Assembly: GCA_026874595.1 (NCBI GenBank)
Contig: CM049320.1
Location: 31,408,214 to 31,472,213 of the forward strand
Length of the DNA stretch: 64,000 nt
Reading direction: 5' to 3'
From: Sipunculus nudus
Taxonomy: Eukaryota; Annelida; Sipuncula; Golfingiida; Sipunculidae
The notes under the pieces: model-generated
What the model was told of the DNA's origin: nothing
What the model saw: the letters and a program-made list of their open reading frames with translations, nothing else
Databases searched by the model: none
Translations under genes and position numbers: made by a program
Shown: positions 50,405 through 62,239 of the stretch, in pieces
Position numbering within the stretch: position 1 is the stretch's first letter
Layout: the number at the start of each line of letters is the position of its first letter

Positions 50405-50888
50405 CATAGCATGACCCAAATGTCAGGGGGGGATACTGCATTCTGGTGCATATTTGTTGTCATTTATTGGTCAATACTAATAAGTCTTTTACAGTCCTGT
50501 AAAGGAGAATATACTAACTGTACTGGGAAATACTGGTACTCCTTATGTTTTTCCAACATTACCCCCGGTTTCGTCGCCTATGCAGAGTTATATGATGGAC
50601 CTCAAAACAATTTAGCTTTAATGCAATATAATTATTAGTATGACATGCAGATATATTGAAATATCAAGCCAGTAATTCATTCACACTTTAACTGATTAAT
50701 AAATACCATCATAAACAATATATTAATCCTCATAAACTGGTACAGCAACAAAACAAGATTTCAGATGATTCCCAGTCTTTATTGCACTGAAAACCTTGAA
50801 GTTCATGCATCATTTTATTATAACCCTGAAATTATATAAGTATTTCTACCAACATGTGAATATGATGGGAAAAAATATTTCTTTTCAG

Positions 50889-50994
50889 GAGGTACAGATA
50901 CTCTGCCTACCGCCAGCTGGTGAGATGGTGCTTGGGCTTTCTTGAGAAGAAAATTTGTGTGATGTTACCATCCTGCTGTTATAATGAGATATGA
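50889..50994 (+). pseudogene. Terminal exon of the P2X7-like gene
   Basis: Acceptor TTTCTTTTCAG at 50888. In the phase left by 49447 it reads RYRYSAYRQLVRWCLGFLEK, then VMLPSCCYNEI and TGA at 50992. AYRQ....W...L....R.V.PSC...IR is the conserved C-terminal motif of invertebrate P2X7-like intracellular domains. Joined directly to the first exon, the frame is kept but the zinc-binding cysteine-rich middle (WCxCxxC...CC type) is absent. I did not find a candidate exon for it in 49448-50888. AATAAA lies at 51052. Probably a decayed or minimal gene. Confidence 0.55.
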
Positions 50995-51060
50995 GAGACT
51001 TGTGGCCTGGGACCAGGTGAAGAACATGTTGGGTTTATGCCAGCTTTATAAAATAAAATG

Positions 51061-52670
51061 TTTTATACCATGCTTGGCTTAATACCATATTTATGCATGC
51101 TGTGTTCGAATGAAATGATTGTCAACTTTGTGTGATGTATTATTTATATATAATGCAGGCACACAGTTAAGAGTGCATAAAATAATTTTACCCTTAAACT
51201 AATTAAACAAGTTCATCAAAGACCAATGTTATTAAAGATGTGGAAAATCTTCCTAACACAAGTTATTTACAGAAATCATGTTAATATACCATATGCAAAA
51301 AGTATCAAAATAAATGAGTAGCAGTGACGGATCCTGAAAGCACTTTGTAAAGTCAGTCAGACATCAGGCAAAGACAAAGGAAAAAGAGATTGTCGCTGCT
51401 CTCAGGTATGTCCATGATGGCATCTTTTTCTGGTTTATGATGTCAGAGGCCTTCTGTCTAGCAAAATGGAAGCATATCTGAAATTGTGTTATGAAAAAGT
51501 TACTATAGGTAAATAGAACCCTTTAGAAAGTTTTTTTTTTTTTTTATAGAATGAATCAGTTAATATACATATATATTCATATGGTTTACATATCAAGACA
51601 GTAAGTTTAGTGTTTAAAATTAACTAAATGTATATGCTTTTCACATGACACAACATATGAAACAGCAGAAAGAGTTAACTAATGTAATAAATTCTGCTTA
51701 AGAAAATAATTTAAGACACTCGATGCATTTAAAAATTAACATTCTGGAAGGCATTTAATCACCCATTTGTAATTTACCATGTCCTCTCCCTGGACCATGA
51801 TACTAGACTTGCTGGTTCAATCTAGTATCTGTAATCTCTACAATGACCATAAATATTTTTTTTATTCAGAATCATATATGGCAATTAATATATCATATGA
51901 CAGAAAAACTTTAATTTTTCAATGAAGTGGGGAGGGTGTTACATTCTAGACTCAAGGAGAATTAAAATGTTTCAATCTGTCAGTCCATCTCCATTATTCC
52001 ATGTTCATTCATTGAATACATATGAAAACTCATAAACATATGCAGTGGATAAAATATAAAAGAGACATTTTTTGTTATTTTGCTAACTTAGACAATGAAT
52101 TATGTGGATGAAACTTGCACAGGGGATGATTGAATAGTTAATATTATAAAACCAAATGCGCATTGAATCCGTGAGATCCGAACTTGGTATAAGCCAATCT
52201 TTAGAAGGACTAGTAAGGTAAAATATACATTTCCCACATACTTATAATGATTGCATTACAAGTTTTGAATCACTACTTACTTCTTTGTATCACTATCATT
52301 ATAATCCAAGTATAAAGAAAACTAAATGTACCCTTACATCATATTCAGTACAAAGCTTCAACTATAAAATAACAAGAAAACAATGCAGTATAATGGGAAA
52401 GTATATAGTAATGGCTTCATTTTAATACGTGTAAAACTTGTTGTAATTAAACAAATTCCCTCAACCCTTCGTCAAGACGCATAGCGCATACCGTCAGCTC
52501 TGTCACAATGTTCAGTACAAAGTATCTCATGGCCTTATTAGTTGCAGTTAGGCCTAAAGAATCACTATGCGTCACGGGTGCCAATATATATGGTGCACAG
52601 TGCATGGGAAAGCGGCCACGTGTCTGACACCTGACGGAATATATTTAAAAAGTTCGTGCGTTATGTGGTA
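51061..52670. other. AT-rich intergenic DNA
   Basis: No supported gene. A poly-T tract lies near 51532-51545. A 31-codon frame beginning ATGGCGACAAGG at 52677 follows GC-richer DNA with CACGTG (about 52618) and could be a first exon, but nothing confirms it. Confidence 0.35.
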
Positions 52671-54469
52671 AGAATATGGCGACAAGGCTACCAGCAAATA
52701 CATTTCGAGTTATCCTTAATGAACATATACCAAAAATAAATTGCAATATAGTTAAAACTGTATGCATCATTTGATAATTTGTTCAATTACAGTTTTAATC
52801 CAGCGCTTGACACTTGACATATTATATTATGCATTCACTTCGTTCGGCCGTTGTTTACCGCGCCCGTGCAGGATGAACCGTCCAAATTCACCCGTTGAAC
52901 ACAATGATACATACATAAGTATGACAAATAAGACAAAATATGACAAACTAAGAAATAATATTTTTTACTATTTTCCTTATATAAATCATCAGTGTGTAGT
53001 TTAGAGTCTGATTTTTTATTCAATCGCGAACTTACCCAGTGCAGTGTCAGTCGGCTCCCGCTTGACCACCGCTGCTGAGCAGCTGAGGTGAGGGCATATC
53101 ACCTGCCTCTTTTCCTTGTAAACATGAACTGTCGGAGGGGCATTCTTTTTTTTAATTTAGGTGCCTATCTGACTGATATGTCTAAGAGTTCACGCTGAAT
53201 ATAATAGTAACACTGATACATATACAGTGATTATATTGCAGATTAGTCCGTGGCCCTCTTGACAGTTCTGTTGCATTTTGGTTTTGGTTTTGAAGTAACG
53301 TTTCATCGCATCACCCTGTCGTCTGTCTCCCACTGTACACATGTAACGGAATGCGAAAGCGAGAATGAATGCATGATGTATTCATCTATCTCAGAATTCG
53401 AACAATTTGTAAAAACACGCTTTAAAACCATGTTTTTCGTTTTTTATGGTCCAAGCACAGCTGACTCAAATGTCCACAGGTTTACCAAGATGCCAGACGT
53501 GTGCCTAGTGTGACGTCATACTACGATTATTGCCGAATGTTGCCGACCGCGTTTTCAGTTTCGGGAGTTCTCGAATTTGGGCATAATTGGTACTGTAATT
53601 AAGGGTGTAATAGTGGTACAATGGGACAAAACTTACTTTCATCATATGGAATTATTTCTTTGTTGTATATACAACCGAAATATGTGCAGATTATCAATAT
53701 TTAAAAGTGGGTCTTGGTACACTTTAAGTTTGAGATGGGCTGGCTTTAGTGTACGTTTCGATCACGAGATGGCGCTGCATGTGCTCTGATGCAGTTAGAC
53801 CTGCTTTTGTTTACATTTTAGTTACCAGATGGCCCTGCATGCGGCCTGATCTACTGATATCAAGGATTTTGATATAACAATTTCTAGTGCTTTTTGAGTG
53901 ATTACACAGTTTAATTTTGGCATGATGTCAGATTTGTTTATCTTATATTTTTCCACATAACCCACAACATTGTTTTATGTATCTTGATGAGTTTAACTCA
54001 CAAGAGAACTTCAGCAATAAAACACTGTGCTCTTTGTGTATTTAAAACCAGAGCTCTCAGAATAGTCTCATAACCACATGTATTCAAGTAAGATGCCAAG
54101 ACTTGTGTATTTTCATTCATGTTATAAAGAATTATGAGAGTATGAAATACTAATACAGTAGTTGCTTGTTTGCTCTGGTTGTTATATTGTCATCAGCATG
54201 TTTTGCAAAGAAATAACAGTATTCACATACATATAGTAATGTTTATTGAACAAACTGAGAAATCTTATATGGTTTGCTTTATTCACAGCTATAGTACACT
54301 ATCATAATATTAACAGCAGGCCACTTAGACCAATTATATGATTGTATTTCTGTTTTACTTGAGTAAATGCTGTTAAAGACTGCGATTAAACTTGCCTTCA
54401 TCTGGATGATTGTATGAGTGATGCCGCTACACTGTCATATGTCCATAATGACTATACATTTACCAAAAG

Positions 54470-54470
<1 letters not shown>
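52671..54470. other. Non-coding stretch with an inverted promoter-like motif
   Basis: It contains GTGCCTAGTGTGACGTCA at 53501-53518, the reverse complement of the motif before the P2X7-like gene. It also has a short two-copy repeat, AGATGGC.CTGCATG (53768 and 53829). An 87-codon plus-strand frame (53250-53513) is unrecognised and ends inside the motif. Confidence 0.4.

Positions 54471-54471
<1 letters not shown>

Positions 54472-54522
<51 letters not shown>
54472..54522. repeat. (TA)n microsatellite
   Basis: Uninterrupted TA run. Confidence 0.95.
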
Positions 54523-54525
<3 letters not shown>

Positions 54526-56669
54526 GCCCCATTGTTAGAAACTATATATACACACATTATATTTCTCGTAGGAAGGGCACTAAAGATTCGCACATGGTCG
54601 TACAAACACAACACGACGATGGTTTAAGCTATTGAAAAAAGTATTTAAAAATATGTGCAGTAATCACAAAATATGTCGCCCGTGCACAGTCTCCCAAAGT
54701 CAAAGTATATCTTCAGACAAGAACTTAATCCACATTGATGGTTAGCAGAGTTTTACTTTATCCTGGGATAAACATATTTTTCCAAGACAGTGAGAAAACC
54801 CCCGGGAATACCTTGAAATAACTGGAATAAACTGGTAAATCCGGGAAATACGGGGAAACACTTAAATGTTTGAAATAATATGTCGAAAGCTGATCATTGT
54901 TTTCCAGGTATATAATACAGCTGGGTACTGAATAAATATTCACACATTCAAAAATTTTAGACAGCATGGTAGAAAAGCATGCAGCATGCAAAATAATAAG
55001 CTTAACAAAGACCCCACCCTATTGTTTGAATAATAACTTACAGGTTAAAGCTGCATATTCACCTACCTTTGGAAAAAAGTTATATAATTTCTGGCTTCCT
55101 CAGCGTATATTATATTGATCTAAGGGTATAACGTGATATGAAAAGTTCTTATTACGCCTCGACGACGGATGAATTAATTTGTTTATCAACAACTTTCAGT
55201 GTACACACTGCAATGTTGACCAACCGGAAACACATGTTGGAAGATTGCATTTATGCTGAGGTAGAAAGGTCACTTGTTGCAAAATGCCATTTACAAAGCT
55301 CTGGCTTATCTGACATGCCGCCAGATTCCCCAATTGAATTCGTTTTGTTATTTTGACGGGCCCCTACATATTATAAACATTTTGATAGAAAAAAAAACAA
55401 GCAGCCTGTGTGCGGTGATATCCTCGTTATCTTGCCAATATTTTGTAAAAGGTCCAAAGGATTCCCTTTAGTTTATAAAGGTGAGATAGGTGATTGGGCC
55501 CCTTTAAATAATTTCCTGTGTCAGTAACCTTAACAGAGAGTACAAATGCGACAGTAACACCCCTTTACAAAGTAGGTCATGTTGATTTCATATTTGGTGG
55601 TTTGAGGTGTAAGAGGCTGAAATGTGTTGCGCTTGAATACACTGTTCATAAGAATTAAAATACCTCAGTTTCTGTTGACATGAAACGTAATGACATGACA
55701 AAGGTATAAAATGGTTTGAGGACATAGCAAAATGCTATCGGCTAAGGAACAGGTATACCATGTATATCTATTTATATGAAGTGAATGTTTTTAAAGCTAT
55801 AGCTTTCACGCTGTATGTTTGCATAGCTAATATCGTACATTAAATAAAGTTATATTATTAATGCGCTATTAATTAGTGTGTATAGCTTATCTGGGAAGAT
55901 TATCAGGCGGTTAGCTGAATTTCCGTTTCCGATGTTATGTTGACAAATGAGAATAACTCCTTTGTTTCTACCAGCAGACACTTAAATATTTTGGCTTAGT
56001 TTTTGTTTGATAATCGTAATAAGAGGCATCTTACAACTTACTAGGAATATAGCCAAAAAAGGCAAGACAACCTTTTTTTATAATTTTCACTTTTATTTCC
56101 TTTTCTGCCTTTGGACCTTTGTGGCTCTTCTGATGAAATATCTCAAAGATTATTTCTTGGCGAATGGAGGTTGTTTTTTTTTTCCGGAAACGACAATCCG
56201 GGAATAGATATGCGGCAACAGCAAGAAAATCGGTCATATGAAATTTCATTGGAGTGTTCACATGCGCACGGTGTGGCAACGACAATGCGGTACGACTATC
56301 CGGTCATTTTTCGAATCAATCTGTGAGCGATTTTTTTATATTGCCGGAAATAAACATACGGCGCGACTCCCATAAAATGACCTCACTAATATCATGCACA
56401 GGCATCCTAATCCAGCATTGTAGCTATGAAAACTGAAATGTCCCAAAAGGCAAAATATCGGCTAAATGAGTAAAAAAATGTAAGATATATATAACTGTTG
56501 CCTTGATACACGGTAATTTAGTCTAAATAACTCTTATTTATATAAGGTTTATGAAATTCCCATACGTTCATTTCTGTCTTCGTCTTTGATTTATAAATTG
56601 GACCCATTATATCCCTTTACGTTTGTATAACAAGGACTGTTAGGTTTAAGCCTCGAAGCATATCGGACA
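54523..56669. other. AT-rich intergenic DNA
   Basis: Numerous short frames, none recognised. A GGAA/TCCGG-rich patch with CCCGGGAATACC and CCGGGAAATACGGGG is at about 54800-54860. No RNA gene or complete repeat is defined. Confidence 0.35.
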
Positions 56670-56670
56670 T

Positions 56671-56696
56671 TTATATATATATATATATATATATAA

Positions 56697-56744
<48 letters not shown>
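56671..56744. repeat. (TA)n microsatellite
   Basis: TA run with a few AATA interruptions. Confidence 0.95.
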
Positions 56745-56746
<2 letters not shown>

Positions 56747-57604
56747 GTACCCCTTTCACACATAAAACGTTTTGAAACCGATGTGGGCAAAGCGGTTGTG
56801 CCAAACCGGTTTTGTGCGTTCACACGGGTATCTAGCACCAATGCGTGTTGTGCACATTTCACATGCAATGTAACAGAATGCGGAAACAAGCATTCGAGCT
56901 TGCGCTGCGATCGAGTTGCTGCTTGAAAACTGGGCCCACACCGATTTAGAGCGTTCACATGACACTTTAGCAAGGAGGATAAAAAGATCCACTTTCAAAA
57001 GGATCTGAACAACCGCCTGAGCTTGATTTAAAACGTTTAGGCTGAAATAATTTAAAACGCTTTTGATTGCCTTGTGAACGCTCTAATGCGCATTCAAAAC
57101 AGTTTTAGACCGGTTTGCAATTTGCTTTGTTATAGAGGTGATAGGCTTGCATGCGCCCGTACCATGCAGGCAGCCATGGGTTCCGGTCCTGCTACTCTTC
57201 AAATATTGGGTGTTTCGAACTTGTCTTAATTATTGCTTTCTTTCTTGATGGCAGCGAAGATGTGGAGTCGAACCCAGTCCATCCCCGATCGGACTGATAT
57301 CAGTACCCCCGTCCAGCAGAAGACCCTAAAACCAACACAGGCCAGGTTGCACAGGTCGGAAAGTGGGAACCTTCGCTTGGTAAATAACAGAGGGGAGGGA
57401 CAGTAGGGTGCGACAGCCATGCCGGCTCGGGATACGAAGGGCTGTCCCTCTTACGTTACCAGAGGTATCATTATGTGGTCAGCAGGCCCGGAAGATGGAA
57501 CAGCATGATGTAGACACACCAAAGATTCTATCACGGCAGGTCCTGTGTAGAATATTTGATATACGTTTAATAGATACACCCAAACTACGTTATAAGTAGA
57601 CTTG
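56745..57604. other. Unclassified, possibly repeat-derived stretch
   Basis: The first 390 bases are CpG-richer, with GTTCACA, CGTTCACATG and TGTGAACGC words and several AAACCGGTTT-like motifs, as seen at some DNA transposon ends. No terminal repeat pair was established. Positions 57240-57420 are open on the minus strand for 64 codons without recognisable content. Confidence 0.3.
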
Positions 57605-57617
57605 TCAAATAATAATA

Positions 57618-57655
<38 letters not shown>

Positions 57656-58393
57656 AATTGTTATTTTATTCACTAGATGCGCATTATTACATAGTTTCTA
57701 TGCGCTTGACAGTAATAAAATACAATACGTTATAAAAGCAAAAGAAACAATTATTACTAAAGTTGGAGTTAAAAATGTTATACACACATTTAAAGAAAAT
57801 ATAAACATGATAATTTAATTATGAGTCTCTACAATACCGGGATCGAAATAAAATAACAATTATTGCACTGTTAGGAGACACTGTATCAATATCCACCAGC
57901 GTTATATCACAGTCTAGGCAGCACCATATCCTTGTATAATATCACAGTCTTAAGATGCGTTCTAAATGTGACGGGTGAGATTGGTCCCCTTATACCTGAT
58001 GGCAACTCATTCCACAGTTTAGCCCCTTATGTCCTTAGTGACCTTTCACCATACTGGTTGGAGTGGCGTGACACTTGTAGTCTCCAGTGATCCGATGAAG
58101 AGCGAAGAGATCTGCGAGGGGAATACACTACACAGTGCTCTTTCATGTACTCAGGCGTGTGGCAGAATGGACAGTTTTTTTAATGATGGTGAACACCTTG
58201 AATACAATTTTCTGCTTGACAGGTAGCCAGTGCAGTTGTTTCAGCACTGGTGTTATGTGCTGTCTAGGCGTTGTTCCTGTTAAACGCCTTGCTGCACTGT
58301 TCTAGGCTACCTGCAACTTATGCATAGTACGTTCTGATGCTCCAAGGAGTAGGCCTTTATGGTAGTCAAGACGAGTTAGAACAGTAGAATTAA
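57605..58393 (-). pseudogene. 3' remnant of a non-LTR retrotransposon (LINE) ORF2
   Basis: On the minus strand, from about 58393 downward, the translation is NSTVLTRLDYHKGLLLGASE, then KLQVA-stop-NSAARRLTG, then HITPVLKQLHWLPVKQKIVF. This is the conserved region after the reverse-transcriptase core in L2/CR1/Jockey-like LINEs. Further on come the PLADLFALHR and LWNELP-like regions in shifted frames. It contains several stops and frame changes. The element ends in a tail TGTCAAGCGCATAG...GCGCATCTAGTGAATAAAAT, then (AAT)n (57607-57652 on plus), typical of 3' ends with simple-repeat tails. Strongly 5'-truncated and inactive. Confidence 0.8.
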
Positions 58394-59116
58394 TGGCCTT
58401 GAGGGGAAATAGTCACTTGTCCAAGTGGCGGTCCTTGAGTAGAGACCCAACCATATGGCTTTTAGGTAACTTAGTAGCCACGGTCTCCCCTCTTATAATT
58501 AAATGGATGATGTTAGGCACCGGACCGGCGAATTAAGTTGAGTAGCACGCAGCTCTCCATATCTTGAGTAAAACGCATTCCCCCATCGGCTGAAAGCATG
58601 ATCATGATTTGGCTAAGTAATAAAAAACATTCCAAAATCGGAAAAGACCTTTCTGCCATTTGGGTGATCTAAAAATTAATTTGCTGTGTTGTTTTATTTA
58701 TCTGTAGGAGAAATCCTAAATTTGGCGGTGCTTTTGCAAATCTCAATATTTGCAATTACTGATACGAACCTATATTTCAGAAAATTAGTTGAGACGAAAC
58801 AATTTAATATTTCATGGGGTACCTGAGAGTAATGGACGAGACAACTGGGAAGAGAGTCAGAAGAAAGTAAAATTAGTGATGAAATAGAAATTAGGATTGA
58901 TTCAGAGTTTAACAAAATAATTATTGGTAGAGCACACCTGCTACTTGTTAGAGATGGAAAAACAAGATAACAAGATATAGTATCACATGATTATAGTGAA
59001 CATGTCATGTTAGCAAGGCGTAATGTTGTTTTCTTTATGATACAGGGTAGGCATGATAACAAGGAAGCTTTTCTTTCTTTTGAGAAACTGTATATTGAGG
59101 AGCACAGGGTTGGGGC
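58394..59116. other. No supported gene
   Basis: The first 110 bases may still be LINE remnant (GACAAGTG and GGTTGGGTCTC on the minus strand), but the frame is lost. The rest is AT-rich with short unsupported frames. Confidence 0.35.
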
Positions 59117-59255
59117 CAGGTACTTGTACCTGTACCTGTACCTAGGTACACATTTCAGAGTACCTGTACCTGTACCTGTACCTGCCAGTCATGAGTAGGA
59201 AGTACCTTGTACCTGTACCTGTACCTGGAACTAAAGTACCTGTACCTGGTACCTC
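59117..59255. repeat. TACCTG/GTACCT hexanucleotide array, interrupted
   Basis: Several clusters of (TACCTG)n separated by short unique pieces (ACACATTTCAGAG, CCAGTCATGAGTAGGAAG). Frames across it give YLYL or PVPV repeats and are not genes. Confidence 0.9.
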
Positions 59256-60899
59256 AGGAGCAACTGTTTTAATGGGAATTTGAATCAACTCAAATGTGAC
59301 GTGTAAAAAAAAGATGCTTAATCTACAGCACTTGATAAATATCGGAGGCCAGAACATTCAAATGCAGCTGTATTAGGAGGATATGACATATTTCCTTTGT
59401 TTGTATCTTTCTTATAACGTTGTATTAAGTATTGGATTAAACTTTCTATACAGTTATTATTTTAAGATTGGGTATCTCATGTAAGAAATTTGTTGTTCGA
59501 GTCTGGATTTAGCTATGTTTGGAATTTGTTTTCTGAAAGTAAGATATGGCTCTTTAAAATTGGCATTGTAAATTAGAGATATTGTGTTGTGTAGTAGAAT
59601 ATACTATAATGGTACTTTTAAATCCATGCCAACTCTTGAAAGGTATGTATATTATATTCCAGATACATGTATAAAAAAATCATACGGAACTTATATATAT
59701 GTTCGAATCAGGAATTGGCTAATGAAACGGGACTTTATAAAGACATATCTCATGTAGAAAGGATATGATAATATTGTGTATGTCATGGATACAGTATTGT
59801 TGAGGATGAAGCTCACGTTTGAAAGATTTACACTTTATGTAGATTATATAATAATTTGCAGGTATAACACTTCAGACAAGGTTTACATTTTCCATATGAA
59901 AACACTTTAATAATATTATTTTTAATTTAGTTTAGAAAAATAATAAATTGTTGAATCATGCGTTTTTTATTCACAGATGATGGCAAAAAGGACTTTATGG
60001 CAATAACCCGCGGCAATTATCCCCCCCCCGGTCAATAACGCAACAAGACAATTTGCCCCCGGACAATTTCCTACCGGTCTGGGGCGTTTTTAATGAATAA
60101 AAGTCTGTTCTGTTCAATACCATGAGGCACTGGGGGAATCCTAAATCATATACAGCTCCATTCAAAAGAATTGACATTGGGTCAATTATCTCAAAGTTTG
60201 CTCTTCTGTTTGGTTCAAAATCCTCGTATTCTCATTTGCAATGAAGATAGAAAACAAAGATACATTGGCCTGGTGATCACCTGTAGATATTTTGCACTAA
60301 GGATAGTAAGAATATAAGCCTAATATACCAATTACCTATATAATTGAAACTGCAGAGTAGTTATTCATATGGTTTGCATACATCACAATGATCAACACTT
60401 TACAAAAAAAAAGTTTACCTAAATTATAAAGCAGGATCGATACGTCAGTACGCAATTTTCTGTTGTGTCCATAAAGGCAACAAAAAAAGGAGAGAAAAGT
60501 TGTGTATGACTGTGTTTGTATGTATATAAATCTACAAGGAGGAAAACAGGTTCACCTTATGAGTGCAACATGTACGTATATAACTGGTCGTTTTTATTTC
60601 TTAATCACACAGCTTTTAACCAGAATATGCACACACAAAAACGCTTAATATGAATACAAAGCAAGGTCGGTTCAACCCGAAAATGAAATCAACCAATGAT
60701 TTTCTGTGTGCCGGTCATTTCTTCTACCAGTTAGCTAATAAAGATGCCCAAGCCCTCAGTGTGTATCACACTTTTACAGGAACCAGGGAAGTGACGTCAG
60801 CGTGCTACATACTAAATTTTTCGACACTAAATTTGCATGTAACAGCGAGAACTGATGGCCTTTTATGGCGTGCTGCATATATAATTTGTTGAGAGACGA
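59256..60899. other. AT-rich DNA with paralogous and repeat fragments
   Basis: Positions 59341-59410 resemble 361-430, and 60240-60300 match 35885-35950. TGACGTCA is at 60792. A poly-C run lies near 60019-60027. An 80-codon plus frame (60650-60892) is unrecognised. Confidence 0.4.
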
Positions 60900-61060
60900 A
60901 TGAATAGCCATCTGGTTCATTGAATAGAACGACAGAGCATAAATACAAAGAAAAATTGCTTCCCCCGGTATGGGAATCGAATAATAGAGGGGTTTCTGAT
61001 ATCCTTTAGCCTAGCGGTCGAGTAACCGACCTGCAATCGGAAAGTCATGGATCCAAGTCA
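60890..61060. repeat. tRNA-like SINE pieces, including an inverted copy of 36660-36760
   Basis: GAATGAATAGCCAT.CTGGTTC at about 60897 and TATGGGAATCGAAT at about 60970 are reverse complements of sequence at 36760 and 36690. A second tRNA-like piece on the plus strand, TAGCCTAGCGGTCGAGTAAC, then CTGCAATCGGAAAGTCATGG, follows at 61007-61050 with an eroded B box (GGATCCAAGTC). Neither is a complete tRNA gene. Confidence 0.5.
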
Positions 61061-61074
61061 CACATCTATCCACT

Positions 61075-61077
<3 letters not shown>

Positions 61078-61134
<57 letters not shown>
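61078..61134. repeat. (TA)n microsatellite
   Basis: Uninterrupted TA run directly after the tRNA-like piece, the same arrangement as at 36608-36650. Confidence 0.95.
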
Positions 61135-61136
<2 letters not shown>

Positions 61137-61139
61137 CGG

Positions 61140-61470
61140 AAGTGGATCTGTTGAAGCTCAATGTGTTGTTTTTGGCCCCATCCGGTAAAATATTCCTTTC
61201 CTAAGCCACAGAAAATTATTCTTGTGTTCAGGAAGCTCAGAAGGAAAGTGTGCTCTGTTTTGGGTGTAATCTAGGTTCTGGCGTCACCTGATTTGCAGAT
61301 CAGGTCTCCGGCTGAATTTATCGGGAAGTATACACAATACTGGGCCTTACATGTTGGTTAGACACAGGCTGAGGATTCTCTCCGTGTCGTTTATGGGAGG
61401 TTCGATCATGCGTTACCTCGTGTATGCTACTCAAATCTGTATTTGTATTAACTGAAAGGGTCTGTTGCCT
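61140..61470. repeat. Segment paralogous to 35280-35610
   Basis: Shares TTCTGGCGTCACCTGATTTG and flanking sequence, with divergence clearly higher than in the 12.6-kb tandem pair, so this duplication is older. Confidence 0.75.
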
Positions 61471-62239
61471 CTTCTGTAATTGTTTTTTAATTTGTACGAT
61501 TGTTTTATCCAACATCTTTTTCTGTTTTCTGTATGTTGAAAAGGAGGTGTAAGCTATATGCCAGTCTCTGTAAATACTTTTACACAAAGCCAACACTGGG
61601 TGTCAAGCCATTCTCCATTTATTGATAGTGGCACTTCCAAATAAACCAAAATTCCAAGCACAGCTGCGAAGCCATTTGGAAGAATGGATAATATTAGGAG
61701 TGGTAAGTTATGGGCAGGACGAGGTCTCTCTCATTCTGAATAATGGGTGTGATCCGCTGTGTGATATGACGTTATTTATGGTATATTTATGAATATGCTG
61801 AATGTTCAGATAACTTGGTATCCGTGTATAGGCCTTATCATAAAAAAAAATCAGAAAATATCACAAAAGTAAAACGCTCATTCAGAATAGGTGGTGAAAC
61901 GACATGTTGATAAATTAGCTAATTGTTCATGTGTAAAACTAACCTTAGAAGGTCATCTCACAGTATGCTGCATATAGCGCTGCTAGGAGATAAGTTGTTC
62001 AATGGAAAGAGCCCTGTTCGAAACAGCAAAAATTGAAAAATATGGTATGTTGTCTGTGAAAATATAACATCAATCTTATGACCCGCATCTCGTTTTCCGC
62101 AGGAATACATTCAGATAACATCTTCAAACACTTAGTCGGAAACCACTCCGGTGACGTGTCAAGGAGGACATACATGTGCCAAACAGACTTTACGTCGGCC
62201 GGGTAGCTTTGGCACTATTCTGTGCATATGACGAAACAT
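61471..62239. other. No supported gene
   Basis: Mixed AT-rich sequence. A 92-codon minus-strand frame (61318-61596) overlaps the paralogous segment and is not conserved in it. Confidence 0.35.

Noticed and set aside
50285-50638. A 117-codon frame
   Set aside because: About a third is Tyr-Ile repeats from (TA)n. The rest has no recognised content, and it lies in a presumed intron.
53250-53513. An 87-codon plus-strand frame considered as a secreted peptide
   Set aside because: It has a hydrophobic start but no clear cleavage site or cysteine pattern. It ends in the CRE-like motif and has no splice context or paralogue.
61318-61596. A 92-codon minus-strand frame, lysine/glutamine rich
   Set aside because: It spans the edge of the paralogous segment and is not open in the corresponding 35.5-kb copy.
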